A DNA stretch of 64,000 bases, taken from contig NC_079880.1 of assembly GCF_029227915.1 (NCBI RefSeq), forward strand, positions 26,965,501 to 27,029,500. Direction: 5' to 3'. The first letter of the stretch is position 1. Each line of letters starts with the position of its first letter. The DNA comes from Hydractinia symbiolongicarpus (lineage: Eukaryota; Cnidaria; Hydrozoa; Anthoathecata; Hydractiniidae). Below, piece by piece: positions 35,301-47,512 of the stretch. Both the position numbers and the translations under genes were made by a program. Below the pieces are notes generated by a model. The model was not told where the DNA came from. It ran no database searches and worked only from the letters and a program-made list of their open reading frames with translations.

Positions 35301-37589
35301 TTTTTGAAACTGTCGCTCTTTCTTCAGCACGCAAAAAAGCGCTAGGATTGTTCGCACAGTAAAGAATGACTTTTATATTTATATTTTTAAATGAAGCACT
35401 ACCACATTGCCTAGTGTAATCGCTGAGTTCCGGCAATCATGTCCAATTAAGAAGAACGTTATTTCTTGGAGTCCAATTGGCTCATTTATCACATTTATAA
35501 GGTCACAGTCCAGAATCAGTTCAATTAAGTCCCAGAGTCAATCGTTCCTTGTTAAAAGCGATACAACCTAGTATTATCAGAAAAAAATCACTATCTACAT
35601 GTTGGTACGAATATGTGACGCAGCCGTTGTATCTCAAACGCATTGATACCGCCACGAAGTCAATGAGATGTAATTTTTGAGAATGTCTCTATTTCTTTAG
35701 CGCGTGCTAACGGCCAGGATTGGTCCCACAGTAAAAAAAGACTTATTTATCTAAACTTTTAAAAAAACCGCTACCACAGAGCATAGTGTACTCGCTGAAT
35801 CCAAGCAATCATGTCGAATTAAGAAGAATGTTATTCCTTGGAGTCCAATTGGCTCATTTATCGCATTTATAAAGTCACAGTCCAGAATCAGTTCAATTAA
35901 GTCCCACAGTCAATCGCTTCACTGTTAAAAGCGATACAACTTAGTAATATCGGAACAAAATCACTAAATACATGTTGGTACGAATATGTGACGCAACCGT
36001 TGTAACTTAAACGGTCTGATACCGTTAGAAGGTCATTGAAAGGTACTTTTTGAAACTGTCTGTATTTCTTCACCGCGCAATAACGGCTAGGATTGGTCCC
36101 ACAGTAAAAAATGACTTATTTACCTAAATTTTTAAATGAAGCGTTACCACAGCGCCCAGTGTAATGTCTGAGTTTCGACAATCATGTCAAATTAAGAAGA
36201 ATGTTATTTCTTGGAGTCCAGTTGGCTCCCTTATCACATTTATAAGGTCACAGTCCAAAGTTACTTCAATTAAGTTCCACAGTCAATCGTTTCACTGTTA
36301 AAAGCGATATAACTTAGTATTATCGGAAAGATATCACTAAATACATGTTGGTACGAATATGTGACGAAGCCGTTGTATCTCAAACGCATTGATACCGCCA
36401 CGAAGTCAATGAGATGTAGTTATTGAAGCTGTCTCTATTTTTTCAGCGCGAACTTACGGCTGGGATTGGTAGCACAGTAAAAAATGACTTATTTAATTTT
36501 TCAATAAAACGCTACCACAGCGCCCAGTGTAATCGGTGAGTTCCAACAACCATGTCAAAGTAAGAAGAATATTATTTCTCGGAGTCCTGTGGTCTCACTT
36601 ATCACATTTATAAGGTCACAGGCCAAATTTAGTTCAATTAAGTCCCACAGTCAATCATTTCACTGTTAAAAGCGATATAACTTAGTATTATCGGAAAGAT
36701 ATCACTAAATACATGTTGGTACGAATATGTGACGCAGCCGTTGTATCTCAAACGCATTGATACCGCCACGAAGTCAATGAGATTTAGTTTTTGAGAATTT
36801 CTCTATTTCTTCAGTGCGTGCTAACGGCCAGGATTGGTCCCACAGTAAAAAAAGACTTATTTATCTAAATTTTTAAAAAAGCGCTACCAAATAGCATAGT
36901 GTACTCGCTGAATCCAAGCAATCATGTCGAATTAGGAAGAATGTTATTCCTTGGAGTCCAATTGGCTCATTTATCGCATTTATAAGGTCACGGTCCAGAA
37001 TCAGTTCAATTAAGTCCCACAGTCCATAGCTTCACTGTTAAAAGCGATACAACTTAGTAATATCGGAAAAAAATCACTAAATACATGTTGGCACGAATAT
37101 GTGACGCAACTGTTGTAACTCAAACAGATTAATACTGTTAGAAAGTCAATGAAATTTAGTTTTTGAAACTGTCGCTCTTTCTTCAGTGCGTGCTAACGGC
37201 CAGGATTGGTCCCACAGTTAAAAATGACTTATTTAAATTAATTCTTAAATAAAACGGTACCACAGCGCCCAGTCTAATCGCTGACTTCCAGCAATCATGT
37301 CAAATTAAAAAGAATGTTACTTCTTGTAGTCAAACTGGCTCATTTATCACATTTATCAGGTCACAGTTCAAGGTTAGTTCAATTAACTCCCACAGTCAAT
37401 CGTTTCACTGTTAAAAGCGATGCAACCTAGTAAAGTCAAAAACGTCTCGCTAAGTACATGTTGGTACGAATATGTGACCCAACCGTTGTAACTCAAACGG
37501 ACTGATACCGTTAGAACGTCATGGAAAGGTAGTTTTTGAAACTGTCTCTATTTCTTCAGCGCGCAATAACGGTTAGGATTGGTCCCACA
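35301..37589. repeat. Irregular satellite block right of the trimer array
   Basis: Monomer starts: 35597, 35970, 36343, 36711, 37083, 37456. Types alternate without a period. 36343 is a 368 bp monomer of the short-AT-core lineage ('gtagttattgaagctg', 'ggattggtagcacag'). 36711 is B type, 37083 is C type and 37456 is A type, with the C/A marker 'tagtaaagtcaaaaacgtct' at 37428, so an incomplete trimer reappears about 3 kb beyond the main array. Nothing other than satellite is present. Confidence 0.78.
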
Positions 37590-38333
37590 GTAAAAAATGA
37601 CTTATTTATCTAAATTTTTAAAAGAAGCGCTTCCACAGCGCCAAGTGCAAACGCTGAGTTCCAGCAATCATGTCAAAGTAAGAAAAATGTTATTTCTTGG
37701 AGTCCAGTTGGCGCACTTATCACATTTATAAGGTCACAGGCCAAAGTTAGTTCAATTAAGTCTCACAGTCAATCATTTCATTGTTAAAAGCGATATAACT
37801 TAGTAATATCGGAAAAATGTCACTAAATACATGTTGGTACGAAAATGTGACGCACCGTTGTAACTCAAACGGACTGATACCGTTAGAAAGTAATTGAAAT
37901 GTAGTTTTTGAAGCTGTCTCTATTTTTTCAGCGCGAACTTACGGCTGGGATTGGTACCACAGTAAAAAATGACTTATTTATCTAAATTTTTAAAAGAAGC
38001 GCTTCCACAGCGCCAAGTGCAATCGCTGAGTTCCAGCAATCATGTCAAAGTAAGAAAAATGTTATTTCTTGGAGTCCAGTTGGCGCACTTATCACATTTA
38101 TAAGGTCACAGGCCAAAGTTAGTTCAATTAAGTCTCACAGTCAATCATTTCATTGTTAAAAGCGATATAACTTAGTAATATCGGAAAAATGTCACTAAAT
38201 ACATGTTGGTACGAAAATGTGACGCACCGTTGTAACTCAAACGGACTGATACCGTTAGAAAGTAATTGAAATGTAGTTTTTGAAGCTGTCTCTATTTTTT
38301 CAGCGCGAACTTACGGCTGGGATTGGTACCACA
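37590..38333. repeat. Tandem duplication of a single chimeric monomer (372 bp)
   Basis: About 37590-37961 repeats at about 37962-38333. The duplicated piece starts in the AT core of an A monomer ('tttttaaaagaagcgcttcc', at 37617 and 37989) and ends in a monomer with the unusual 'acgaaaatgtgacgcaccg' (37840 and 38212) and 'attggtaccacag'. Both unusual variants occur twice, one monomer apart, whereas elsewhere neighbours are of different subfamilies. This is the only clear duplication of a single monomer in the window; most other expansions are of two or more. Confidence 0.82.
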
Positions 38334-38567
38334 GTAAAAAATGACTTATTTAATTTTTAAATAAAACGCTACCACAGCGCCCAGTGTAATCGGTGAGTTC
38401 CAACAACCATGTCAAAGTAAGAAGAATATTATTTCTCGGAGTCCTGTGGTCTCACTTATCACATTTATAAGGTCACAGGCCAAATTTAGTTCAATTAAGT
38501 CCCACAGTCAATCATTTTACTGTTAAAAGCGATATAACTTAGTATTATCGGAAAGATATCACTAATT
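38201..38567. repeat. Short satellite monomer, 367 bp, of the 5 bp-deleted lineage
   Basis: The AT core reads 'gacttatttaatttttaaat', lacking about 5 bp that other copies have ('atcta' or 'acttа'-like sequence between 'ttattt' and 'aattttt'). The monomers at 22554 (368 bp) and 36343 (368 bp) have the same lesion and share 'gaagctgtctctattttttc' and 'gcgaacttacggctggg'. They are one lineage dispersed over about 16 kb. The additional base missing here comes from 'gacgcaccg' in place of 'gacgcaaccg' or 'gacgcagccg'. Confidence 0.8.
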
Positions 38568-39394
38568 ACATGTTGGTACGAATATGTGACGCAGCCGTTG
38601 TATCTCAAACGCATTGATACCGCCACGAAGTCAATGAGATTTAGTTTTTGAGAATTTCTCTATTTCTTCAGTGCGTGCTAACGGCCAGGATTGGTCCCAC
38701 AGTAAAAAAAGACTTATTTATCTAAATTTTTAAAAAAGCGCTACCAAATAGCATAGTGTACTCGCTGAATCCAAGCAATCATGTCGAATTAGGAAGAATG
38801 TTATTCCTCGGAGTCCAATTGGCTCATTTATCGCATTTATAAGGTCACAGTCCAAAGTTACTTCAATTAAGTTCCACAGTCAATCGTTTCACTGTCAAAA
38901 GCGACATAACTTAGTAATATCGGAAAGATATCACTAAATACATGTGGGGACGAATATGTGACGCAACCGTTGTAACTCAAACGAATTGATACTGTTAGAA
39001 AGTCAATGAAATGTAGTTTTTGAAACTGTCGGCCTTTCTTCAGCACGCGATAACGGCTAGGATTGGTCCTACAGTGGAAACTGAATTTTTTATCTTAATT
39101 ATTAAATAAAGCGTTACCACAGCGCCCAGTGTAATCGGTGAGTTTCGACAATCATGTCAAATTAAGAAGAATGTTACTTCTTGGAGTCCAGTTGGCTCAC
39201 TTATCATATTTATAAGGTGACAGACCAAAGTTAGTTCAATTAAGTTCCACAGTCAATCGTTTCACTGTTAAAAGCGATATAACTTAGTATTATCGGAAAG
39301 ATATCACTAAAGACATGTTGGTTCGAATATGTGACGCAGCTGTTGTATCTCAAACGCATTGATACCGCGACGAAGTCAATGAGATGTAGTTTTT
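38568..39394. repeat. Irregular satellite stretch before the 2236 bp 6-mers
   Basis: Monomer starts at 38568, 38940 and 39313. The one at 38568 has 'actaattacatgttgg' and B-type sequence that switches to another subfamily near 38850. The one at 38940 begins 'acatgtggggacg', is related to those at 40057 and 42293, and carries 'ctgaattttttatc' in place of the usual AT core. The one at 39313 has 'ttggttcgaatatg'. Only satellite sequence is seen. Confidence 0.78.
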
Positions 39395-42300
39395 GAGAAT
39401 GTCTCTATTTCTTCAGTGCGTGCTAACGGCCAGGATTGGTCCCACAGTAAAAAAAGACTTATTTATCTAAATTTTTAAAAAAGCGCTACCAAATAGCATA
39501 GTGTACTCGCTGAATCCAAGCAATCATGTCGAATTAGGAAGAATGTTATTCCTCGGAGTCCAATTGGCTCATTTATCGCATTTATAAGGTCACAGTCCAG
39601 AATCAGTTCAATTAAGTCCCACAGTCAATCGCTTCACTGTTAAAAGCGATACAACTTAGTAATATCGGAAAAAAATCACTAAATACATGTTGGTACGAAT
39701 ATGTGACGCAACCGTTGTAACTTAAACGGTCTGATACCGTTAGAACGTCATTGAAAGGTACTTTTTGAAACTGTCTGTATTTCTTCACCGCGCAATAACG
39801 GCTAGGATTGGTCCCACAGTAAAAATGACTTATTTACCTAAATTTTTAAATGAAGCGTTACCACAGCGCCCAGTTTAATGTCTGAGTTTCGACAATCATG
39901 TCAAATTAAGAAGAATGTTATTTCTTGGAGTCCAGTTGGCTCCCTTATCACATTTATAAGGTCACAGTCCAAAGTTACTTCAATTAAGTTCCACAGTCAA
40001 TCCTTTCACTGTCAAAAGCGACATAACTTAGTAATATCGGAAAGATATCACTAAATACATGTGGGGACGAATATCTGACGCAACCGTTGTAACTCAAACG
40101 AATTGATACTGTTAGAAAGTCAATGAAATGTAGTTTTTGAAACTGTCGGCCTTTCTTCAGCACGCGATAACGGCTAGGATTGGTCCTACAGTGGAAACTG
40201 AATTTTTTATCTTAATTATTAAATGAAGCGTTACCACAGCGCCCAGTGTAATCGGTAAGTTTCGACAATCATGTCAAATTAAGAAGAATGTTACTTCTTG
40301 GAGTCCAGTTGGCTCACTTATCATATTTATAAGTTGACAGACCAAAGTTAGTTCAATTAAGTTCCACAGTCAATCGTTTCACTGTTAAAAGCGATATAAC
40401 TTAGTATTATCGGAAAGATATCACTAAAGACATGTTGGTTCGAATATGTGACGCAGCTGTTGTATCTCAAACGCATTGATACCGCGACGAAGTCAATGAG
40501 ATGTAGTTTTTGAGAATGTCTCTATTTCTTCAGTGCGTGCTAACGGCCAGGATTGGTCCCACAGTAAAAAAAGACTTATTTATCTAAATTTTTAAAAAAA
40601 GCGCTACCACAGAGCATAGTGCACCCGCTGAATTCCAGCAATCATGTCGAATTAAGAAGAATGTTATTCCTTGAAGTCCAATTGGCTCATTTACCACATT
40701 TATAAGGTCACAGTCCAGAATTAGTTCAATTAAGTCCCACAGTCAATCGCTTCACTGTTAAAAGCGATGCAACCTGGTAGTGTCAGAAAAATATCGCTAA
40801 GTACATGTTGGTACGAACATGTGACCCAACCGTTGTAACTCAAACGGACTGATACCGTTAGAAAGTCAGTGAGATGTAGATTTTGAAACTGTCGCCCTTT
40901 CTTCAGCACGCGACAACGGCTAGGATTGGTCCCACAGTAAAGAATGACTTATTTATATAAATTTTTAAATGAAGCGCTACCACAGCGCCCAGTGTAATCG
41001 CTGAGTTCCGGCAATCATTTCAAATTAAGAAAAATGTTACTTCTTGGAGTCCAATTGTCTCATTTATCACATTTATCAGGTCACAGTCCAAAGTTAGTTT
41101 AATTAAGTCCCACCGTCAATCGTTTCACTGTTAAAAGCGATGCAACCTAGTAATATCAGAAAAATATCGCCAAATACATGTTGGTACAAATATGTGACCC
41201 AACCGTTGTAACTCAAACGGACTGACACCGTTAGAAAGTCAGTGAAATGTAGTATTTGAAACTGTCTCCATTTCTTCAGCGCGCGCTAACGGCTGGGATT
41301 ATTCCCACAGTAAAAAATGACTTAATTAACTTATTTTTTAAATAAAACGCTACCACAGCGCCCAGTGCACTCGCTGAGTTTCAGCAATCATGTCAAATTA
41401 AGAAGAATGTTACTTCTTGTAGTCAAACCGGCTCATTTATCACATTCATAATGTCACAGTCCAAAGTTAGTTCAGTTAAGTCCCACAGTCAATCATTTCA
41501 TTGTTAAAAGCGATATAACTTAGTAATATCGGAAAAATGTCACTAAATACATGTTGGTACGAATATGTGACGCAGCCGTTGTATCTCAAACGGATTCATA
41601 CCGCCACGAAGTCAATGAAATTTAGTTTTTGAGAATGTCTCTATTTCTTCAGTGCGTGCTAACGGCCAGGATTGGTCCCACAGTAAAAAAAGACTTATTT
41701 ATCTAAATTTTTAAAAAAGCGCTACCAAATAGCATAGTGTACTCGCTGAATCCAAGCAATCATGTCGAATTAGGAAGAATGTTATTCCTCGGAGTCCAAT
41801 TGGCTCATTTATCGCATTTATAAGGTCACAGTCCAGAATCAGTTCAATTAAGTCCCACAGTCAATCGCTTCACTGTTAAAAGCGATACAACTTAGTAATA
41901 TCGGAAAAAAATCACTAAATACATGTTGGTACGAATATGTGACGCAACCGTTGTAACTTAAACGGTCTGATACCGTTAGAACGTCATTGAAAGGTACTTT
42001 TTGAAACTGTCTGTATTTCTTCACCGCGCAATAACGGCTAGGATTGGTCCCACAGTAAAAATGACTTATTTACCTAAATTTTTAAATGAAGCGTTACCAC
42101 AGCGCCCAGTGTAATGTCTGAGTTTCGACAATCATGTCAAATTAAGAAGAATGTTATTTCTTGGAGTCCAGTTGGCTCCCTTATCACATTTATAAGGTCA
42201 CAGTCCAAAGTTACTTCAATTAAGTTCCACAGTCAATCCTTTCACTGTCAAAAGCGACATAACTTAGTAATATCGGAAAGATATCACTAAATACATGTGG

Positions 42301-43866
42301 GGACGAATATCTGACGCAACCGTTGTAACTCAAACGAATTGATACTGTTAGAAAGTCAATGAAATGTAGTTTTTGAAACTGTCGGCCTTTCTTCAGCACG
42401 CGATAACGGCTAGGATTGGTCCTACAGTGGAAACTGAATTTTTTATCTTAATTATTAAATGAAGCGTTACCACAGCGCCCAGTGTAATCGGTAAGTTTCG
42501 ACAATCATGTCAAATTAAGAAGAATGTTACTTCTTGGAGTCCAGTTGGCTCACTTATCATATTTATAAGTTGACAGACCAAAGTTAGTTCAATTAAGTTC
42601 CACAGTCAATCGTTTCACTGTTAAAAGCGATATAACTTAGTATTATCGGAAAGATATCACTAAAGACATGTTGGTTCGAATATGTGACGCAGCTGTTGTA
42701 TCTCAAACGCATTGATACCGCGACGAAGTCAATGAGATGTAGTTTTTGAGAATGTCTCTATTTCTTCAGTGCGTGCTAACGGCCAGGATTGGTCCCACAG
42801 TAAAAAAAGACTTATTTATCTAAATTTTTAAAAAAAGCGCTACCACAGAGCATAGTGCACCCGCTGAATTCCAGCAATCATGTCGAATTAAGAAGAATGT
42901 TATTCCTTGAAGTCCAATTGGCTCATTTACCACATTTATAAGGTCACAGTCCAGAATTAGTTCAATTAAGTCCCACAGTCAATCGCTTCACTGTTAAAAG
43001 CGATGCAACCTGGTAGTGTCAGAAAAATATCGCTAAGTACATGTTGGTACGAACATGTGACCCAACCGTTGTAACTCAAACGGACTGATACCGTTAGAAA
43101 GTCAGTGAGATGTAGTTTTTGAAACTGTCGCCCTTTCTTCAGCACGCGACAACGGCTAGGATTGGTCCCACAGTAAAGAATGACTTATTTATATAAATTT
43201 TTAAATGAAGCGCTACCACAGCGCCCAGTGTAATCGCTGAGTTCCGGCAATCATTTCAAATTAAGAAAAATGTTACTTCTTGGAGTCCAATTGTCTCATT
43301 TATCACATTTATCAGGTCACAGTCCAAAGTTAGTTTAATTAAGTCCCACCGTCAATCGTTTCACTGTTAAAAGCGATGCAACCTAGTAATATCAGAAAAA
43401 TATCGCCAAATACATGTTGGTACAAATATGTGACCCAACCGTTGTAACTCAAACGGACTGACACCGTTAGAAAGTCAGTGAAATGTAGTATTTGAAACTG
43501 TCTCCATTTCTTCAGCGCGCGCTAACGGCTGGGATTATTCCCACAGTAAAAAATGACTTAATTAACTTATTTTTTAAATAAAACGCTACCACAGCGCCCA
43601 GTGCACTCGCTGAGTTTCAGCAATCATGTCAAATTAAGAAGAATGTTACTTCTTGTAGTCAAACCGGCTCATTTATCACATTCATAATGTCACAGTCCAA
43701 AGTTAGTTCAGTTAAGTCCCACAGTCAATCATTTCATTGTTAAAAGCGATATAACTTAGTAATATCGGAAAAATGTCACTAAATACATGTTGGTACGAAT
43801 ATGTGACGCAGCCGTTGTATCTCAAACGGATTCATACCGCCACGAAGTCAATGAAATTTAGTTTTT
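39395..43866. repeat. Tandem pair of 2236 bp satellite 6-mers
   Basis: The stretch 39395-41630 repeats at 41631-43866; the repeat is anchored by 'gagaatgtctctatttcttc' at 39395 and 41631 and by its near-match at 43867, where the third unit would begin but diverges. Monomer starts 39685, 40057, 40430, 40803, 41176 and 41549 correspond to 41921, 42293, 42666, 43039, 43412 and 43785. Shared rare variants include 'cgaatatctgacgcaacc' (40069 and 42305), 'gaacatgtgacccaacc' (40815 and 43051) and 'gttggtacaaatatgtgacc' (about 41180 and 43416). The copies differ by only a few bases. Confidence 0.9.
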
Positions 43867-46021
43867 GAGAATGTCTCTAATTCTTCAGTGCGAACTAACG
43901 GCTGGGATTGGTCCCACAGTAAAAGATGATTTATTTAACTTAATTTTTATATAAAACGCTACCACAGCGCCCAGTGCAATCGCTGAGTTCCGGCAATCAT
44001 GTCAAATTAAGAAGAATTTTATTTCTTGAAGTACAGTTGGCTCCCTTATCACATTTATAAGGTCACAGCCCAAAGTTACTTCAATTAAGTTCCACAGTCA
44101 ATCGTTTCACTGTTAAAAGCGACATAACTTAGTAATATCGGAAAGATGTCACTAAATACATGTTGGTACGAATATGTGACGCAGCCGTTGTATCTCGAAC
44201 GGATTGATACCGCCACGAAGTCAATGAGATGTAGTTTTTGCGAATGTCTCTATTTCTTCAGTGCGTGCTAACGGCCAGGATTGGTCCCACAGTAAAAAAA
44301 GACTTATTTATCTAAATTTTTAAAAAAGCGCTACCACAGAGCATAGTGTACTTGCTGAATCCAAGCAATCATGTCGAATTAAGAAGAATGTTATTCCTTG
44401 GAGTCCAATTGGCTCATTTATTGCATTTATAAGGTCACAGTCCAGAATCAGTTCAATTAAGTTCCACAGTCAATCGCTTCACTGTTAAAAGCGATGCAAC
44501 CTGGTAGTGTCAGAAAAATATCGCTAAGTACATGTTGGTACGAACATGTGACCCAACCGTTGTAACTCAAACGGACTGATACCGTTAGAAAGTCAGTGAG
44601 ATGTAGTTTTTGAAACTGTCGCCCTTTCTTCAGCACGCGACAACGGCTAGGATTGGTCCCACAGTAAAGAATGACTTATTTATATAAATTTTTAAATGAA
44701 GCGCTACCACAGCGCCCAGTGTAATCGCTGAGTTCCGGCAATCATTTCAAATTAAGAAAAATGTTACTTCTTGGAGTCCAATTGTCTCATTTATCACATT
44801 TATCAGGTCACAGTCCAAAGTTAGTTTAATTAAGTCCCACCGTCAATCGTTTCACTGTTAAAAGCGATGCAACCTAGTAATATCAGAAAAATATCGCCAA
44901 ATACATGTTGGTACAAATATGTGACCCAACCGTTGTAACTCAAACGGACTGACACCGTTAGAAAGTCAGTGAAATGTAGTATTTGAAACTGTCTCCATTT
45001 CTTCAGCGCGCGCTAACGGCTGGGATTATTCCCACAGTAAAAAATGACTTAATTAACTTATTTTTTAAATAAAACGCTACCACAGCGCCCAGTGCACTCG
45101 CTGAGTTTCAGCAATCATGTCAAATTAAGAAGAATGTTACTTCTTGTAGTCAAACCGGCTCATTTATCACATTCATAATGTCACAGTCCAAAGTTAGTTC
45201 AGTTAAGTCCCACAGTCAATCATTTCATTGTTAAAAGCGATATAACTTAGTAATATCGGAAAAATGTCACTAAATACATGTTCGTACGAATATGTGACGC
45301 AGCCGTTGTATCTCAAACGGATTCATACCGCCACGAAGTCAATGAAATTTAGTTTTTGAGAATGTCTCTAATTCTTCAGTGCGAACTAACGGCTGGGATT
45401 GGTCCCACAGTAAAAGATGATTTATTTAACTTAATTTTTATATAAAACGCTACCACAGCGCCCAGTGCAATCGCTGAGTTCCGGCAATCATGTCAAATTA
45501 AGAAGAATTTTATTTCTTGAAGTACAGTTGGCTCCCTTATCACATTTATAAGGTCACAGCCCAAAGTTACTTCAATTAAGTTCCACAGTCAATCGTTTCA
45601 CTGTTAAAAGCGACATAACTTAGTAATATCGGAAAGATGTCACTAAATACATGTTGGTACGAATATGTGACGCAGCCGTTGTATCTCAAACGGATTGATA
45701 CCGCCACGAAGTCAATGAGATGTAGTTTTTGCGAATGTCTCTATTTCTTCAGTGCGTGCTAACGGCCAGGATTGGTCCCACAGTAAAAAAAGACTTATTT
45801 ATCTAAATTTTTAAAAAAGCGCTACCACAGAGCATAGTGTACTTGCTGAATCCAAGCAATCATGTCGAATTAAGAAGAATGTTATTCCTTGGAGTCCAAT
45901 TGGCTCATTTATTGCATTTATAAGGTCACAGTCCAGAATCAGTTCAATTAAGTTCCACAGTCAATCGCTTCACTGTTAAAAGCGATACAACTTAGTAATA
46001 TCGGAAAAAAAATCATTAAAT
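43039..46021. repeat. Tandem pair of 1491 bp satellite 4-mers
   Basis: Monomers at 43039, 43412, 43785 and 44158 repeat at 44530, 44903, 45276 and 45649. Marker 'gaacatgtgacccaacc' lies at 43051 and 44542, 1491 bp apart. The second unit of this 4-mer is Q type ('gtatttgaaactgtctcc' and 'gggattattcccacag' in the monomer at 43412), or overlaps it; the third is R type ('aaagatgatttatttaac'); the fourth is S type ('tttttgcgaatgtctc'). The first monomer is not the P type that takes this position further right, so the tetramer was assembled before its first member was replaced. Confidence 0.85.
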
Positions 46022-46394
46022 ACATGTTGGTACGAATATGTGACGCAACAGTTGTAACTCAAACCGACTGATACCGTTAGAACGTCATTGAAATGTAGTT
46101 TTTGATACCGACTCTATTTCTTCAGCGCGCGATAACGGCTAGTATTGGTCCAACAGTAAAGAATGACTTATTTATATAAATTTTTATATGAAACGCTACC
46201 ACAGCGCCCAGTGTAATCGCTGAGTTCCGGCAATCATTTCAAATTAAGAAGAATGTTACTTCTTGGAGTCCAACTGTCTCATTTATCACATTTATCAGGT
46301 CACAGTCCAAAGTTAGTTTAATTAAGTCCCACCGTCAATCGTTTCACTGTTAAAAGCGATGCAACCTAGTAATATCAGAAAAATATCGCTAAAT

Positions 46395-46767
46395 ACATGT
46401 TGGTACGAATATGTGACCCAACCGTTGTAACTCAAACGGACTGACACCGTTAGAAAGTCAGTGAAATGTAGTATTTGAAACTGTCTCCATTTCTTCAGCG
46501 CGCGCTAACGGCTGGGATTATTCCCACAGTAAAAAATGACTTAATTAACTTATTTTTTAAATAAAACGCTACCACAGCGCCCAGTGCAATCGCTGAGTTC
46601 TGGCAATCATGTCAAATTAAGAAGAATTTTATTTCTTGGAGTACAGTTGGCTCCCTTATCACATTTATAAGGTCACAGCCCAAAGTTACTTCAATTAAGT
46701 TCCACAGTCAATCGTTTCACTGTTAAAAGCGACATAACTTAGTAATATCGGAAAGATGTCACTAAAT
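46395..46767. repeat. Fused Q/R satellite monomer
   Basis: The left part has Q markers ('gtatttgaaactgtctcc', 'gggattattcccacag', 'gacttaattaacttattt'); from about 46587 it has R markers ('gaattttatttcttggag', 'tacagttggctccc', 'gcgacataacttag'). The crossover falls within 'gctaccacagcgcccagtgc', which both parents share. The same fusion is seen in the monomers at 49004 and 50122. Loss of one monomer length by exchange between adjacent Q and R would produce this and shorten 1491 bp to 1118 bp. Confidence 0.85.
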
Positions 46768-47139
46768 ACATGTTGGTACGAATATGTAACGCAGCCGTTG
46801 TATCTCAAACGGATTGATACCGCCACGAAGTCAATGAGATGTAGTTTTTGCGAATGTCTCTATTTCTTCAGTGCGTGCTAACGGCCAGGATTGGTCCCAC
46901 AGTAAAAAAAGACTTATTTATCTAAATTTTTAAAAAAGCGCTACCACAGAGCATAGTGTACTTGCTGAATCCAAGCAATCATGTCGAATTAAGAAGAATG
47001 TTATTCCTTGGAGTCCAATTGGCTCATTTATTGCATTTATAAGGTCACAGTCCAGAATCAGTTCAATTAAGTTCCACAGTCAATCGCTTCACTGTTAAAA
47101 GCGATACAACTTAGTAATATCGGAAAAAAATCATTAAAT

Positions 47140-47512
47140 ACATGTTGGTACGAATATGTGACGCAACAGTTGTAACTCAAACCGACTGATACCGTTAGAA
47201 CGTCATTGAAATGTAGTTTTTGATACCGACTCTATTTCTTCAGCACGCGACAACGGCTAGGATTGGTCCCACAGTAAAGAATGACTTATTTATATAAATT
47301 TTTAAATGAAGCGCTACCACAGCGCCCAGTGTAATCGCTGAGTTCCGGCAATCATTTCAAATTAAGAAAAATGTTACTTCTTGGAGTCCAATTGTCTCAT
47401 TTATCATATTTATCAGGTCACAGTCCAAAGTTAGTTTAATTAAGTCCCACCGTCAATCGTTTCACTGTTAAAAGCGATGCAACCTAGTAATATCAGAAAA
47501 ATATCGCCAAAT
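47140..47512. repeat. Chimeric P monomer (P left part, 43039/44530-type right part)
   Basis: It begins as P ('caacagttgtaactcaaacc', 'tttttgataccgactc') but after 'tatttcttcagc' reads 'acgcgacaacggctagg' and 'ttttaaatgaagcgctac', as in the monomers at 43039 and 44530, instead of the P sequence 'gcgcgataacggctagt' with 'ttttatatgaaacgctac'. The switch is near 47240. This shows exchange between the tetramer blocks at 43-46 kb and 46-52 kb. Confidence 0.78.
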
